NCBI GenBank assembly: GCA_963718775.1
Contig: OY970377.1
Span: forward strand, 1,116,001-1,180,000
DNA: 64,000 bases
Reading direction: 5' to 3'
DNA from: VRUE01 sp963718775
GTDB taxonomy: Bacteria; Actinomycetota; Thermoleophilia; Solirubrobacterales; 70-9
Each line of letters begins with the position of its first letter. The stretch's first letter is position 1. Position numbers and translations under genes: made by a program. This document shows, one piece after another, positions 27,782 through 35,739 of this stretch. A model generated the notes under the pieces. That model ran no database searches. It was not told where the DNA came from and saw only the letters and a list, made by a program, of their open reading frames with translations.

Positions 27782-29338
27782 ATGAACGACGCCGGCAGCA
27801 CTAACAAGACACTGATCCTCGCGGCGATGATCTTCGCCGTCTCGATGACCTTCATCGATATGACGATCGTCGCGATCGCCGTGCCCAGCCTGCAGGACGA
27901 CCTCTCGCTCTCCAGCACCGGGGTGCAGTGGATCGTCAACGGCTACCTGCTCTCGCTCTCGGCCCTCTTCGCCCTCGGCGGCCGCCTCGCCGACATCGTC
28001 GGCCATCGCAAGATGGTCGTGCTCGGCGTGGTCGTCTTCGCCACCGCCTCAGCTCTCTGCGGCGCCACCCCGACCGGCAGTCTCGACGAGGCCTGGATCG
28101 TCACCTTCCGCGTCATCCAGGGCGCCGGCGCGGCGATCATGTTCCCGGCCGCCCTGGCGATCGTCCTCGGCGCCTTCCCGGTGAGCGAGCGCGGCCGCGC
28201 GATGGCGATCTTCTTCGGCATCGCCGGCGGCCTGACCGCGATCGGCCCGCTCGCCGGCGGTTACCTGGTCGAAGTGTCCTGGCGGGCGATCTTCTGGGTC
28301 AACATTCCCGTCGCGATCATCGCCCTCGTCCTCACCGCGATCTCCAAGCCCGACAACGCGAAATACCCGGCGCCCGTCGACTACCGCGGGGCACTGCTGG
28401 TCTCCGGCGGCATGGGCCTTGCCGTGCTCGGCCTGCAGCAGTCGAGCGTCTGGGGCTGGGGCAGCGCCACGACCTGGCTCTGCATCGCCGCCGGCATCGC
28501 CCTGCTGGTCGGCTTCGTCCTCTACGAGCTGCGCATCGAGAGCCCGCTGATCCAGCTGCGCACCTTCCGCGACCGCGCCTTCGCGGTCGACAACGCGATC
28601 CTCTTCCTGCTGATGATCCCCTTCATCCCGATGTTCTTCTTCGCCAGCATGTACGCGCAGATCTCGCTCGGCGAAAGCGCCTCGGAAACCGGGCAATACC
28701 TGATGATCTTCTTCGCCGGCTACGTGATCGCCTCGCAGTACGGCGGCAGGATCCTCGACCGCGTCGGGGCGCGACCCGCGATCGTGCTGGGCTCTGCCGT
28801 CGCTGCGGTCGGCTTCTACCTCTGGGCCGGTTCGATGCCCGACCTCTCGGTCAGCTCGCAGTGGTACTACATCGTCGTCGCCGGAGCCGGCTGCGGGCTG
28901 ATCCTCGCCCCGGCCAACACCGACGCGCTCAACCGCGTGCCCGCCGACCGCTACGGCGAGGCAACCGGCATCACGCAGACGGTGCGCAACTTCGGCTCGA
29001 GCGTTGGCATGGCCGTGCTGGGCACGATCCTGATCCTCGAAAACAAGGCCAACCTGGAGGCAACGGCCTCCTCGCACGGCGTGCCGAAGTCGGTCGGCGA
29101 CGAAATCGCCGATTCGATCAGCCAGGGCAGCGGCGCCGAAGCGCCCCAGCAGGTCAGCGGCGCGATCGGCAAGGTCGTCGACAGCATCCCCCACGACTTC
29201 GCCCTGGCGACTCAAACGGTCTTCTATGCGATGGCGGGCGTGATGGCGGTCGCCTTCGTCGTCGCCCTGGCGACGATGCCATCCGGCAAGGTCGAGACGG
29301 TGCCGGAGACGTCCGAGGCGCCCGAAACCGCCAACTGA
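27782..29338 (+). CDS. MFS transporter, DHA2 family (EmrB/QacA type)
   Basis: 518 aa from ATG at 27782 with 14 predicted helices. FIDMTIVAIAVPSLQDDLSL is the motif of helix 1, GGRLADIVGHRKMVVLG the loop 2-3 motif A, FRVIQGAGAAIMFPAALAIV helix 4, and GIAGGLTAIGPLAGGYLVE the antiporter motif C. It exports drugs or metabolites with proton exchange. An upstream open extension to 27722 lacks a ribosome site. It ends antisense to a coiled-coil protein gene, whose frame overlaps the last 185 bp. Confidence 0.92.
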   Translation: MNDAGSTNKTLILAAMIFAVSMTFIDMTIVAIAVPSLQDDLSLSSTGVQWIVNGYLLSLSALFALGGRLADIVGHRKMVVLGVVVFATASALCGATPTGSLDEAWIVTFRVIQGAGAAIMFPAALAIVLGAFPVSERGRAMAIFFGIAGGLTAIGPLAGGYLVEVSWRAIFWVNIPVAIIALVLTAISKPDNAKYPAPVDYRGALLVSGGMGLAVLGLQQSSVWGWGSATTWLCIAAGIALLVGFVLYELRIESPLIQLRTFRDRAFAVDNAILFLLMIPFIPMFFFASMYAQISLGESASETGQYLMIFFAGYVIASQYGGRILDRVGARPAIVLGSAVAAVGFYLWAGSMPDLSVSSQWYYIVVAGAGCGLILAPANTDALNRVPADRYGEATGITQTVRNFGSSVGMAVLGTILILENKANLEATASSHGVPKSVGDEIADSISQGSGAEAPQQVSGAIGKVVDSIPHDFALATQTVFYAMAGVMAVAFVVALATMPSGKVETVPETSEAPETAN

Positions 29339-29738
29339 ACAGGCCAGTGCTCGAGGCCTGAGCAAGTAGCAAGCTCAGAAAGCCAATGAGCATGGTGACG
29401 AACATCCCTGCTCCCACTCTGACGATCATGTACTGAGTGGTGTCGAAGCGCGCCTCGAAGGTCGTGCGCAACGCGTTGATCTCGACTCGCTGCTCACGAA
29501 GACCATTCTCGACGCGGTCAAAGCGGTGGTCGATCCCTTCGAAACGCCGGTCGACATCGTCGAAGCGCCGATCGACTTCGTCGAACCGGCGGTCAACCTG
29601 CTCGAAGCGTCGGTCGACCTGCTCGAAGCGTCGGTCGACATCGCGGAAGCGCTCGTCGACCCGGTCAAAGCGTTCGTCTATCCGGTTGCTCAGATGGTCC
29701 AGGCGGTCGTCGGTCCAGCTCTCTCTCATTGCCTCCAT
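29154..29738 (-). CDS. Heptad-repeat coiled-coil protein with C-terminal membrane helix
   Basis: 194 aa as an open frame. Residues about 20-77 are near-identical heptads (VDRRFEQ, VDRRFDE, VDRRFDD), a parallel coiled coil, then a variable helix (LREQRVEINALRTTFEARF) and one membrane segment (VRVGAGMFVTMLIGFLSLLL, about 105-125). Similar coiled-coil DUF1640-like proteins sit in actinobacterial membranes with unknown roles. After LLLAQASSTGLF the tail is Arg/Pro-rich and runs 185 bp antisense into the MFS gene, so the true protein probably ends near residue 133 and the frame may carry an indel. Confidence 0.65.
   Translation of the reverse strand: MEAMRESWTDDRLDHLSNRIDERFDRVDERFRDVDRRFEQVDRRFEQVDRRFDEVDRRFDDVDRRFEGIDHRFDRVENGLREQRVEINALRTTFEARFDTTQYMIVRVGAGMFVTMLIGFLSLLLAQASSTGLFSWRFRAPRTSPAPSRPCRMASSPGRRRRRPPSRPPSHRRPFESPGRSRGGCCRRPCRSRR
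29508..29681. repeat. Tandem 21-bp repeats coding the heptads
   Basis: Units such as TCGAAGCGTCGGTCGACCTGC repeat with small changes about eight times. They correspond one-to-one with the 7-residue units of the coiled-coil gene. The unit number is likely to vary between strains through slippage or recombination. The period of 21 without spacers rules out CRISPR. Confidence 0.75.
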
Positions 29739-29862
29739 GCCCCCAACCGTACGCTGGTAAAACGCGCATGTGGCGCGTCAAATGTGCCGAGATCGAAATG
29801 TTTTGTCTTCAGCGGATGTTACAGCCGAGCGGAGCCGCCGAGCGCCAGATAACTTTCAGCGC

Positions 29863-30459
29863 GTGAAACTGCTCGCCTTCAGCGACCTGCACCGGGACCT
29901 GGGCCAGGCAGCCAAGCTGGTCGAGATGTCAGCCGACGCGGACGTCGTGATCGGCGCCGGCGACTTCGCCTCGGTGCACGAGGGGCTTGAGGAGACGATC
30001 GAGGCGCTGGCCGAGATCACCGCGCCGACGGTGCTGGTGCCCGGCAACAACGAGACTGACGAGGCGCTGCGCGCGGCCAGCGCCGTCTGGCGCTCGGCCA
30101 CCGTTCTGCACGGCGGCGGCATGACGATCGACGGCGTCGAGTTCTTCGGCCTCGGCGCCGGCGTCCCGGTCACCCCGTGGGAATGGAGCTTCGACCTCGA
30201 CGACGACGACGCGATGACGATGCTCTCCCTCTGCCCGGAGAACGCGGTGCTCGTCCTCCACTCACCCCCGCGGGGCCATTGCGACTCCAACGGCGGCGGC
30301 GACCACTTCGGCAGCCCCGCCCTGCTGCGGACGATCGAGGAGAAGGCGCCCCGTCTGGCCGTCTGCGGCCACATCCACGAGTCCTGGGGCTGTGAGAGCA
30401 CGATCGGCGAGACGCCGATCCGCAACCTCGGCCCGAAGGGCGCCTGGCTCGAGGTCTAG
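29863..30459 (+). CDS. Metallophosphoesterase (calcineurin-like)
   Basis: 198 aa from GTG at 29863, where KLLAFSDLHRDLGQAAKL begins. Metal-binding motifs in order: FSDLH, GAGDFAS, PGNNETDE, VLHSPPRGHCDS and CGHIHESWG. It is shorter than PPP-family phosphatases and resembles the YfcE/ICC-type small phosphoesterases that cleave phosphodiesters of unknown identity. The open frame to 29770 has no start context. It is divergent from the coiled-coil gene and convergent with the dihydrofolate-reductase-like gene. Confidence 0.9.
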   Translation: MKLLAFSDLHRDLGQAAKLVEMSADADVVIGAGDFASVHEGLEETIEALAEITAPTVLVPGNNETDEALRAASAVWRSATVLHGGGMTIDGVEFFGLGAGVPVTPWEWSFDLDDDDAMTMLSLCPENAVLVLHSPPRGHCDSNGGGDHFGSPALLRTIEEKAPRLAVCGHIHESWGCESTIGETPIRNLGPKGAWLEV

Positions 30460-30465
30460 CCGCGC

Positions 30466-31101
30466 CTAGGCGCGGCGGTACATGAGGTGCGCAACGCCGG
30501 GCGCGTCGATCACCTCGACCTGTTCGAAGTCGAGGTCGGGACCGAGGCCCTCGAAAAGGCGAGCGCCGTCGCCGAGCAGGATTGGGACGACGTTGAGCAG
30601 CATCTCGTCGACCAGGCCGGCGGCCAGGTACTGCTGGATCGCCTCGGCGCCACCGCCGATCGCGACGTCCCCGTCGCCCGCAGCCTCCTTGGCCTGCGCC
30701 AGCGCCGACTCGATGCCGTCGGTGACGAAGGTGAAGCGGGTGCCTTCCAGCTCGAGCGGCTCGCGCTCATGGTGCGTCAGCACGAAGACGGGGTGATGAA
30801 AGGGCGGTTCGTCGCCCCACCAGCCCTGCCAAGGGTCCGCACCCCAGGGGCCGGGCCCGCCGCCGAACATGCCTCGGCCCATGATCGTCGCGCCGAGATT
30901 GGCCGTCGCCTTTTCGAAGATCGGGGTACTGGCGTTGACCTCGCCGCCCTCCCGGCCGTGGGGCCTGCGCCAAGCGGCCAGCGCGAGTACCCACTCGTGC
31001 AGCTGCTCGCCGCCTTTGCCGAGCGGGTCCTCCTCGCTCGGGTTGGGCCCGGCGACGAAGCCGTCGAGCGAGACCGAGATCTGGAACTTGAGCTTGCCCA
31101 C
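30466..31101 (-). CDS. Dihydrofolate reductase-fold protein (RibD C-terminal type)
   Basis: 211 aa. KFQISVSLDGFVAGPNPSEE is the start of RibD_C-like reductases, NLGATIMGRGMFGGG the nucleotide region, VFVLTHHEREPLELEGTRFT the middle strand, and DVAIGGGAEAIQQYLAAGLV the NADPH loop. Closely similar proteins in actinobacteria are annotated only as the dihydrofolate reductase family. A real folate or riboflavin role is unlikely. It overlaps the upstream GST-N-like gene by one base. Confidence 0.85.
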   Translation of the reverse strand: MGKLKFQISVSLDGFVAGPNPSEEDPLGKGGEQLHEWVLALAAWRRPHGREGGEVNASTPIFEKATANLGATIMGRGMFGGGPGPWGADPWQGWWGDEPPFHHPVFVLTHHEREPLELEGTRFTFVTDGIESALAQAKEAAGDGDVAIGGGAEAIQQYLAAGLVDEMLLNVVPILLGDGARLFEGLGPDLDFEQVEVIDAPGVAHLMYRRA

Positions 31102-31391
31102 TACGAAGCGGGAGAGGACTGCGCTGGTCCATCGAAGAGCTTGCCAGCGCTGATCCGCTTGGCCATGTCGGCTGATTCCTCGCGATAGACGCTGCCGTCC
31201 TCGAGCTCGATCGCCGGATATTTGCGCTGACCGGACAGCTGCTCCAGGTCGTTGCGCTTACCTGGGCGCAGAGGCCCCTTGACGATCTCGTACTCGATTC
31301 CCTGCTCGTCGAGCGCCTTCTGCACTTTCCAGCACGGGTGCGCATCGATCTTGACCCACTCCAGAGAGCAGCGATGAAGTTTGACCGCCAT
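31101..31391 (-). CDS. Glutaredoxin/GST N-terminal-domain small protein
   Basis: 96 aa. VKLHRCSLEWVKIDAHPCWK then VQKALDEQGIEYEIVKGPLR is a thioredoxin-fold beta-alpha-beta start, and SGQRKYPAIELEDGSVYRE has the cis-Pro loop (YPAIELEDG). Only a single active-site cysteine (HPCWKV) is present, so it is a monothiol form or a standalone GST_N_3 domain. It is coupled by overlap to the reductase-like gene downstream. Function unknown. Confidence 0.78.
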   Translation of the reverse strand: MAVKLHRCSLEWVKIDAHPCWKVQKALDEQGIEYEIVKGPLRPGKRNDLEQLSGQRKYPAIELEDGSVYREESADMAKRISAGKLFDGPAQSSPAS

Positions 31392-31423
31392 TGGCAGAGC
31401 CTACCCCGAATGGCAGCAAGAAA

Positions 31424-31453
31424 GCAAAGGGCCACCCGAAGGCGGCCCTTTGC
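31424..31453 (-). terminator. Intrinsic terminator with UUCG tetraloop
   Basis: On the minus strand GCAAAGGGCCGCC pairs with GGTGGCCCTTTGC (one G-T wobble) around TTCG, followed by TTTCTT. A 13-bp stem closed by C(UUCG)G with a T-rich tail is a strong rho-independent terminator. It ends either the SDR transcript or the candidate RNA, just before the GST-N-like gene. Confidence 0.85.
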
Positions 31454-31566
31454 CAGGTGCTTGTAACGAACGCGGAAACCGCGACCGGGGTGGGACAACG
31501 CCCGGCCTTCCTTTGCTCGCCGGTGCCCGGGTTGGATTCCGCCGGGCGGCCGAAACAGTGCGGCGC

Positions 31567-31602
31567 CTAGCGGCCCTGCACCTCCAGTGTCCCCTGAAGC
31601 AT
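31567..31602 (-). CDS. Micro-ORF (11 codons) behind an extended Shine-Dalgarno
   Basis: ATG at 31602 encodes MLQGTLEVQGR and stops; a TTG at 31611 would add three codons in frame and gives the better distance (about 10 nt) from GGAGG. Such a short frame after a very strong ribosome site looks like a leader peptide rather than a protein gene. Coding status is unproven. Confidence 0.3.
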   Translation of the reverse strand: MLQGTLEVQGR

Positions 31603-31615
31603 GTGACTCAAAGTA

Positions 31616-31641
31616 GGACCACCTCCTTTCTCTGGTGATCC
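31616..31641 (-). promoter_or_regulatory. Hairpin pairing a 16S-tail mimic with a Shine-Dalgarno sequence
   Basis: On the minus strand GGATCACC (31641-31634) pairs with GGTGGTCC (31623-31616) around AGAGAAAGGA. GGATCACC is also the sequence near the 3' end of 16S rRNA, so the upstream arm copies the ribosome's own anti-SD region and can hide the SD. This could act as a translational switch. Confidence 0.45.
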
Positions 31642-31699
31642 GATTGAAGCAGACGCCACAGTCGGGACATGCCGGACCGCGGAGAAGGCCTCGCCCGAC

Positions 31700-32530
31700 T
31701 CAGCTGATGGGACCGCGCGTCTCGGTCAGGCGCCGGAAGATCGCGTTGGCGCCGAAGCGGTCCACGAGGCGTTCGGCGAGCCGTGGTGAGAGCTGGCCGA
31801 GCGCGAGCAGCGGCCGCACCGGAGAGCCGCTCTCGACGACCTCGGGCTTGTCGCGAAGGATCGCCTCGACCATCTTGCCGGCGACCTTCTCCCTGGTCGT
31901 CTCGCCAAGCATGCGGTTGGAGCTGACCCCTTGATCCACCATCCGCTGGTACATGCCGTCGCCGGCGACGAAACCGGGACAGATCACCGAGAAGCCGACC
32001 GGCGAGTCGTTGAACTCGGCCCGCAGCGACTGATTGAGCCCGATCAGACCTGCCTTCGTGGCCGCATAGGGCTCGTTGTAAGCGGTGCCGATCTTCCCCG
32101 CCAGCGAGGAGATGAAGATGACGTGCCCCCGCCCGCGCTCGAGCATCCCCGGCAAAACCCGGTGCGTCAGCAGCATCGGCACGGTGAGGTTGACATCGAC
32201 CATCGAGCTCAGCTCCTCGCGGCCAAGAGAGGGAAAGGCCCCCACGATCTCCACACCCGCGTTGTTGACCAGCAAGTCGATCTCCCCAAGGGCAGCCTCG
32301 CTGCGCTCAACCAACGGATCGATCTGGCCCATGTCAGCGAGGTCGGCAGGCACCGCCTCAGCCTTGACCCCCATCTCCCGCACCTCCGCGACCGCCTCAG
32401 CCAGAGCATCCTCGCGCCGACCACTGACGACGACGTTCATCCCCTCCCTGGCAAGCCGCCGGCAAATCTCCCGCCCGATCCCACCCGACGCCCCAGTGAC
32501 CAATGCCGTCCGACCCCGCAACTGCTCCAT
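31700..32530 (-). CDS. SDR family oxidoreductase
   Basis: 276 aa. RTALVTGASGGIGREICRRL is the TGxxxGIG cofactor motif, LVNNAGVEIVGAF the NNAG motif, and ISSLAGKIGTAYNEPYAATK carries the Ser and YxxxK active site. The preference is probably NADPH, given the arginine in VVSGRRED. The C-terminal extension (about 215-276) is helical, as in DHRS7-type enzymes. The substrate is unknown. It lies downstream of the MMPL gene on the same strand. Confidence 0.9.
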   Translation of the reverse strand: MEQLRGRTALVTGASGGIGREICRRLAREGMNVVVSGRREDALAEAVAEVREMGVKAEAVPADLADMGQIDPLVERSEAALGEIDLLVNNAGVEIVGAFPSLGREELSSMVDVNLTVPMLLTHRVLPGMLERGRGHVIFISSLAGKIGTAYNEPYAATKAGLIGLNQSLRAEFNDSPVGFSVICPGFVAGDGMYQRMVDQGVSSNRMLGETTREKVAGKMVEAILRDKPEVVESGSPVRPLLALGQLSPRLAERLVDRFGANAIFRRLTETRGPIS

Positions 32531-32563
32531 CGCCTTATCCCTTCGCCTAGTTGAGTCGAGCGA

Positions 32564-34684
32564 TCATAGGTCGCCGTGCCCGAAGCGGACGTCGGGCAGG
32601 GTGCGGTTGAGCCAGGAGGGCATCGACCAGGCCGCCTGACCGGCGAGCCGCAGGAACACCGGCAGCAACAGCAGGCGGACCGGGAAGGTGTCGAGGAGGA
32701 CGGCGACGCCGAGGATCACCCCCATCTCCTTCGGTGGCAGCGGTCCCGAGAGGGCGAAGGTGAAGAAGACCGCGACCATCACCGCGCCGGCGGCGAGGAC
32801 GACGCGCCCCGAGCGGGCCAGCCCGCCGACCATCGCCTCCTTCGCGTCTCCCGTCCGCTCCCACTGTTCCCGCGCCGAGGAGAGCAGGAAGACGGTGTAG
32901 TCCATCGCGATCGCGAAGATCATCGCGAAGAAGAAGATCGGCCCCCAGGCGTCGAGAAAGCCCTGCGATTCGAAGCCGAGCAGGCCGCTCAGGTGACCGT
33001 CCTGGAAGATCAGCTTGGCGACCCCGAAGGCGGCGGCGGTCGAGAGCAGGTTGGCGAGAACCGCGATCGCCGCCACCAGCGGCGCCTGGAAGGCGATCAG
33101 CAGCAGCAGGAACCCGAGCCCGACGACGAGCCCGATCGCCAGCGGCGCCTTCGCCGCCAGCGCCGACTCGAGGTCGTGGTTCTCGGCGGCCGCGCCGCCA
33201 ACCAGCGCGGCCGGGGGCAGCGCGCCTCGCAGCCGCTCGACCGTGTCGCCGAACTCGGTGGTCGCGGCGGCGCTGGTCGGCACCGCGCCGATCAGGACCG
33301 CATCGCCTGCGCCGGCAACGGGGGCAGCGACGGAAGCGATGCCGGGGTCGTCTTCCAGCCCCTCCACCACCGCCGTGCGGGCGGAGCGCGGCGCGGTGAC
33401 CTGCAGCGTCGCCGGCGCGCCCGCGCCGAAGGCGGCGCTGAGCTGCCGGTAGCCGACTCGCGAGGAGTCGTCCTTGGGGACGACCACGATCGACGGCATC
33501 CCCGTCTTCAGGCTGAGGGCCGGGAGGGCGAGGCCGACGAGGAGGACCAGGGCGAGGCCGCCGAACAGGAACGGGCGCCGCCACAGCAGCTCCCCCCAGC
33601 GAGCGAGCCGCGGCGAGCCGCGATCGCCGCTGCCGGCCCAGGGCAGGGACAGCCTGTCGACCCTGGGCCCGAGCTTGGCCAGCACCGCCGGCAGCAGCGT
33701 CAGCGTCGCCGCCAGCACGAACAGGACCGAGACCATGATCCCCAGCGAGACCGAGCGGAAGGCGGGGCTGGGGACGAGCAGCACCGCCGAGATCGAGACG
33801 AGCACGGTGAGGGCGGAGAAGAGGACCGCCTTGCCGGCGCTGTCCATCGTCTCGGCAACCGCCTCGACCGCGGTGCGCCCGCCCGCGAGCGCAGCGCGGA
33901 AGCGCATGACGACGAACAGCGCGTAGTCGATCCCGAGCGCCAGCGCGAACATCAGCGCGAAGTTCATCGCCCAGATCGAGATCGGCGAGATCAGGCTGCC
34001 GAGGTAGAGGACGCCGGCGGAGGCGACGAGGCCGGTGATCGTCAGCATCAGCGGCAGGCCCGCGGCGACCAGCGAGCCGAAGGCGAGGACGAGAATCGCC
34101 AGCGTCACCGGCCAGGAGATCAGCTCCGACTTCAGCATCGCCTCGCGGTTGGCTTCGTTGAAGTCCGCCCACATGGCAGCGGCGCCGGTCAGGTTCGCCT
34201 CGGTTCCCGGTCCCGCCGCGGCGGCGATCTCGGGCCTGAGGCGATCGGCGGCGGCGACCATCTCGTTCGGCCCGCGGGCGGCGGTGCCGACCACGATCGC
34301 GGTCAGGCCATCGGCGGAGATCGATGCGCCGGGGCGCGGCGGGATGACGGCGCCGACCGCGGGGTCGGCGGCCAGCACCCGTTCGACCCCGGCCACGGTG
34401 CGCTGGAGCCGCGGCGCACTCGCTCCGGCCCCGGAGGAGTGGACCGCAACCTGGAGCGCGTAGGAGCCGGCGCCGCCGAACTCGCGCTGGAGCTGGTCCC
34501 GGACCCGGACGGACTCCGAGCCGCTGGCCTCCCAGCCGGCGCCGGAGAGCGCCGTCTCGACCCGGGGCGCCAGCAGCCCGAGGCCCACCGCGATCAGCGC
34601 CCAGGCGAAGAAGACTCCCCGTCTGTGGGTCGCGGCGTAGCGCCCCAGCCGCCCGATCGGTCCCAGCTTCCGTGCCGTGTCCAT
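32564..34684 (-). CDS. MMPL/RND-family membrane transporter
   Basis: 706 aa with 12 predicted helices and two periplasmic domains, the actinobacterial MMPL layout. GIDYALFVVMRFRAALAGGR and AMDYTVFLLSSAREQWERTG are the two internally duplicated helix-4 type motifs with the proton-relay Asp-Tyr pairs. A strong GGAGGAGAGG precedes the ATG. Family members export lipids or drugs with the proton gradient. It is divergent from an ArsR-type regulator, with a 24-bp dyad between them, so it is probably induced by the regulator's ligand. Confidence 0.93.
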   Translation of the reverse strand: MDTARKLGPIGRLGRYAATHRRGVFFAWALIAVGLGLLAPRVETALSGAGWEASGSESVRVRDQLQREFGGAGSYALQVAVHSSGAGASAPRLQRTVAGVERVLAADPAVGAVIPPRPGASISADGLTAIVVGTAARGPNEMVAAADRLRPEIAAAAGPGTEANLTGAAAMWADFNEANREAMLKSELISWPVTLAILVLAFGSLVAAGLPLMLTITGLVASAGVLYLGSLISPISIWAMNFALMFALALGIDYALFVVMRFRAALAGGRTAVEAVAETMDSAGKAVLFSALTVLVSISAVLLVPSPAFRSVSLGIMVSVLFVLAATLTLLPAVLAKLGPRVDRLSLPWAGSGDRGSPRLARWGELLWRRPFLFGGLALVLLVGLALPALSLKTGMPSIVVVPKDDSSRVGYRQLSAAFGAGAPATLQVTAPRSARTAVVEGLEDDPGIASVAAPVAGAGDAVLIGAVPTSAAATTEFGDTVERLRGALPPAALVGGAAAENHDLESALAAKAPLAIGLVVGLGFLLLLIAFQAPLVAAIAVLANLLSTAAAFGVAKLIFQDGHLSGLLGFESQGFLDAWGPIFFFAMIFAIAMDYTVFLLSSAREQWERTGDAKEAMVGGLARSGRVVLAAGAVMVAVFFTFALSGPLPPKEMGVILGVAVLLDTFPVRLLLLPVFLRLAGQAAWSMPSWLNRTLPDVRFGHGDL

Positions 34685-34716
34685 TTCCTCTCCTCCACCG
34701 TTTCACAAATTCACAG

Positions 34717-34740
34717 TTGAACAACTTATTAGTTGTACAA
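34717..34740. promoter_or_regulatory. Operator dyad between MMPL and ArsR-family genes
   Basis: TTGAACAACT (34717-34726) and AGTTGTACAA (34731-34740) form a 10-bp inverted repeat with one mismatch around TATT. AT-rich dyads of this kind are bound by ArsR dimers. A -10-like TACAAT at 34743-34748 lies seven bases before the ArsR ATG, so the regulator mRNA may be leaderless. Confidence 0.75.
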
Positions 34741-34754
34741 GCTACAATAACACG

Positions 34755-35087
34755 ATGCAGCAGAGTCGGTTGACCCCAGAGGCAGCGGAGCTGATCGCGC
34801 GCCGTTTTCGCGCCCTCTCCGATCCGACCCGGCTGCGGATCCTCGACGTCCTGCGCCGCCAGGACGAGGCCTCGGTCGGGGAGCTCGCCGAGCTGGTCGG
34901 GGGCTCGCAGCAGAACGTCTCCAAGCACCTCGGTGCCCTCCACGCGGAGGGCTTCGTCTCGCGCCGCAAGCGCGGAACCAGCTCGATCTACCGGATCGCC
35001 GACCCCGGCGTGCACCAGATCTGCGACGGGATCTCGGCCGGGATCGAAGCCCAGCTGGCCGAGATGGAGGCAGCGCTCTCCGGCTGA
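34755..35087 (+). CDS. ArsR-family winged-helix repressor
   Basis: 110 aa from ATG at 34755. RFRALSDPTRLRILDVLRRQ is the ArsR N-terminal signature, SVGELAELVGGSQQNVSKHL the recognition helix region, and LVSRRKRGTSSIYRIADP the wing. No CxC metal motif is present, so it probably senses something other than arsenite. It likely represses itself and the divergent MMPL exporter through the dyad at 34717-34740. The upstream open extension to 34677 would cover the operator and is rejected. Confidence 0.92.
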   Translation: MQQSRLTPEAAELIARRFRALSDPTRLRILDVLRRQDEASVGELAELVGGSQQNVSKHLGALHAEGFVSRRKRGTSSIYRIADPGVHQICDGISAGIEAQLAEMEAALSG

Positions 35088-35125
35088 GCCGACCGAATCC
35101 CGCTCCCCGAGCAGGATTCAGCGAA

Positions 35126-35199
35126 CGCGCCAGACAGGATTCGAACCTGTGACCTTCGGTTTCGTAGACCGACGCTCTATCCAACTGAGCTACTGGCGC
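35126..35199 (-). tRNA. tRNA-Arg (anticodon ACG)
   Basis: 74 nt on the minus strand. Acceptor GCGCCAG pairs with CTGGCGC, discriminator G, D arm GTAGCTCAGTTGGATAGAGC, anticodon stem CGGT/ACCG around CTACGAA with anticodon ACG, and T arm ACAGGTTCGAATCCTGT. CCA is not encoded. The A34 is normally converted to inosine and reads CGU, CGC and CGA. Confidence 0.97.
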
Positions 35200-35251
35200 G
35201 GGATTCCGGGGGAGAGCCCGGAGGGGCGATTCTAGGGACTTGGCGCGTTGA

Positions 35252-35722
35252 CTAGGCAGCTTCGGGGTCGGCGGGCTTGTTCAGCCGCACGTGCCACTGG
35301 ATCGTGGCCGTCGCCACGCGCTGGCCGGAGGCGTCGGTGAGCTCGACTTCGCAGGGGAAGACGACCTTGCCGTCGGCGTCGAGGGTGGCGAGGGCGTCGG
35401 CCGGGGCGACGCCGAGCTTGGCGCTTGCCTCGATCGGGCCCCTGGCGATCTTCTCGTAGGAGATCTCGGCGCTGCGGGCGAGCGGCGTCACTTCGCCCAT
35501 GCGCAGGGCGAAGGCGCCGACGAAGGCGGCCCCGGAGGCCGTCTCGGCGACCGTGAAGAGGGCGCCGGCGTGCTGGGAGCCGACGTGATTGGTCAGCTCC
35601 TGGCGCTCGGGCAGGATCACCACGGCCTCGCCCTCGGCGACGTGGGTGATCTCCAGCCCCAGGTGCCCGGCGAAGGGGACGGCGTGGGTCATGCCCTGCG
35701 CGATCGCGTCGAAATCAGTCAT
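35252..35722 (-). CDS. Hotdog-fold thioesterase-like protein (DUF4442)
   Basis: 156 aa. TNHVGSQHAGALFTVAETAS is the hotdog central helix motif, with the His-Ala-Gly typical of PaaI/DUF4442 proteins, and HLGLEITHVAEGEAVVILPE the first strands. These hydrolyse or bind acyl-CoA thioesters. It lies near an enoyl-CoA hydratase on the same strand, separated by family A hairpin copy 3, which suggests a shared role in acyl-CoA metabolism (inference). Confidence 0.82.
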   Translation of the reverse strand: MTDFDAIAQGMTHAVPFAGHLGLEITHVAEGEAVVILPERQELTNHVGSQHAGALFTVAETASGAAFVGAFALRMGEVTPLARSAEISYEKIARGPIEASAKLGVAPADALATLDADGKVVFPCEVELTDASGQRVATATIQWHVRLNKPADPEAA

Positions 35723-35739
35723 CGGCGCACCCTATCCCG

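Larger units (their letters stand above)
31424..31641 (-). ncRNA. Candidate structured transcript with SD-mimic hairpin and UUCG terminator
   Basis: This 308-bp gap (31392-31699) holds no conventional gene. On the minus strand it begins with GGATCACC, then AGAAAGGAGGTGGTCC (31631-31616), a near-perfect complement of the 16S rRNA 3' tail. A tiny frame (31602-31567) follows. Several GC stems come next (CGCGGTTTCCGCG; GCCCGG pairing with CCGGGC), and it ends in an excellent intrinsic terminator. It could be a small RNA, a leader with an open frame, or the 3' end of the SDR transcript. No Rfam family is recognised. Confidence 0.4.

Noticed and set aside
29508..29681. Possible CRISPR array
   Set aside because: 21-bp units have no spacers and encode heptads; no cas genes in the window.
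32547..35015. 822-codon frame around the MMPL gene
   Set aside because: Out-of-frame shadow of MMPL extended by the ArsR region; no start signal.
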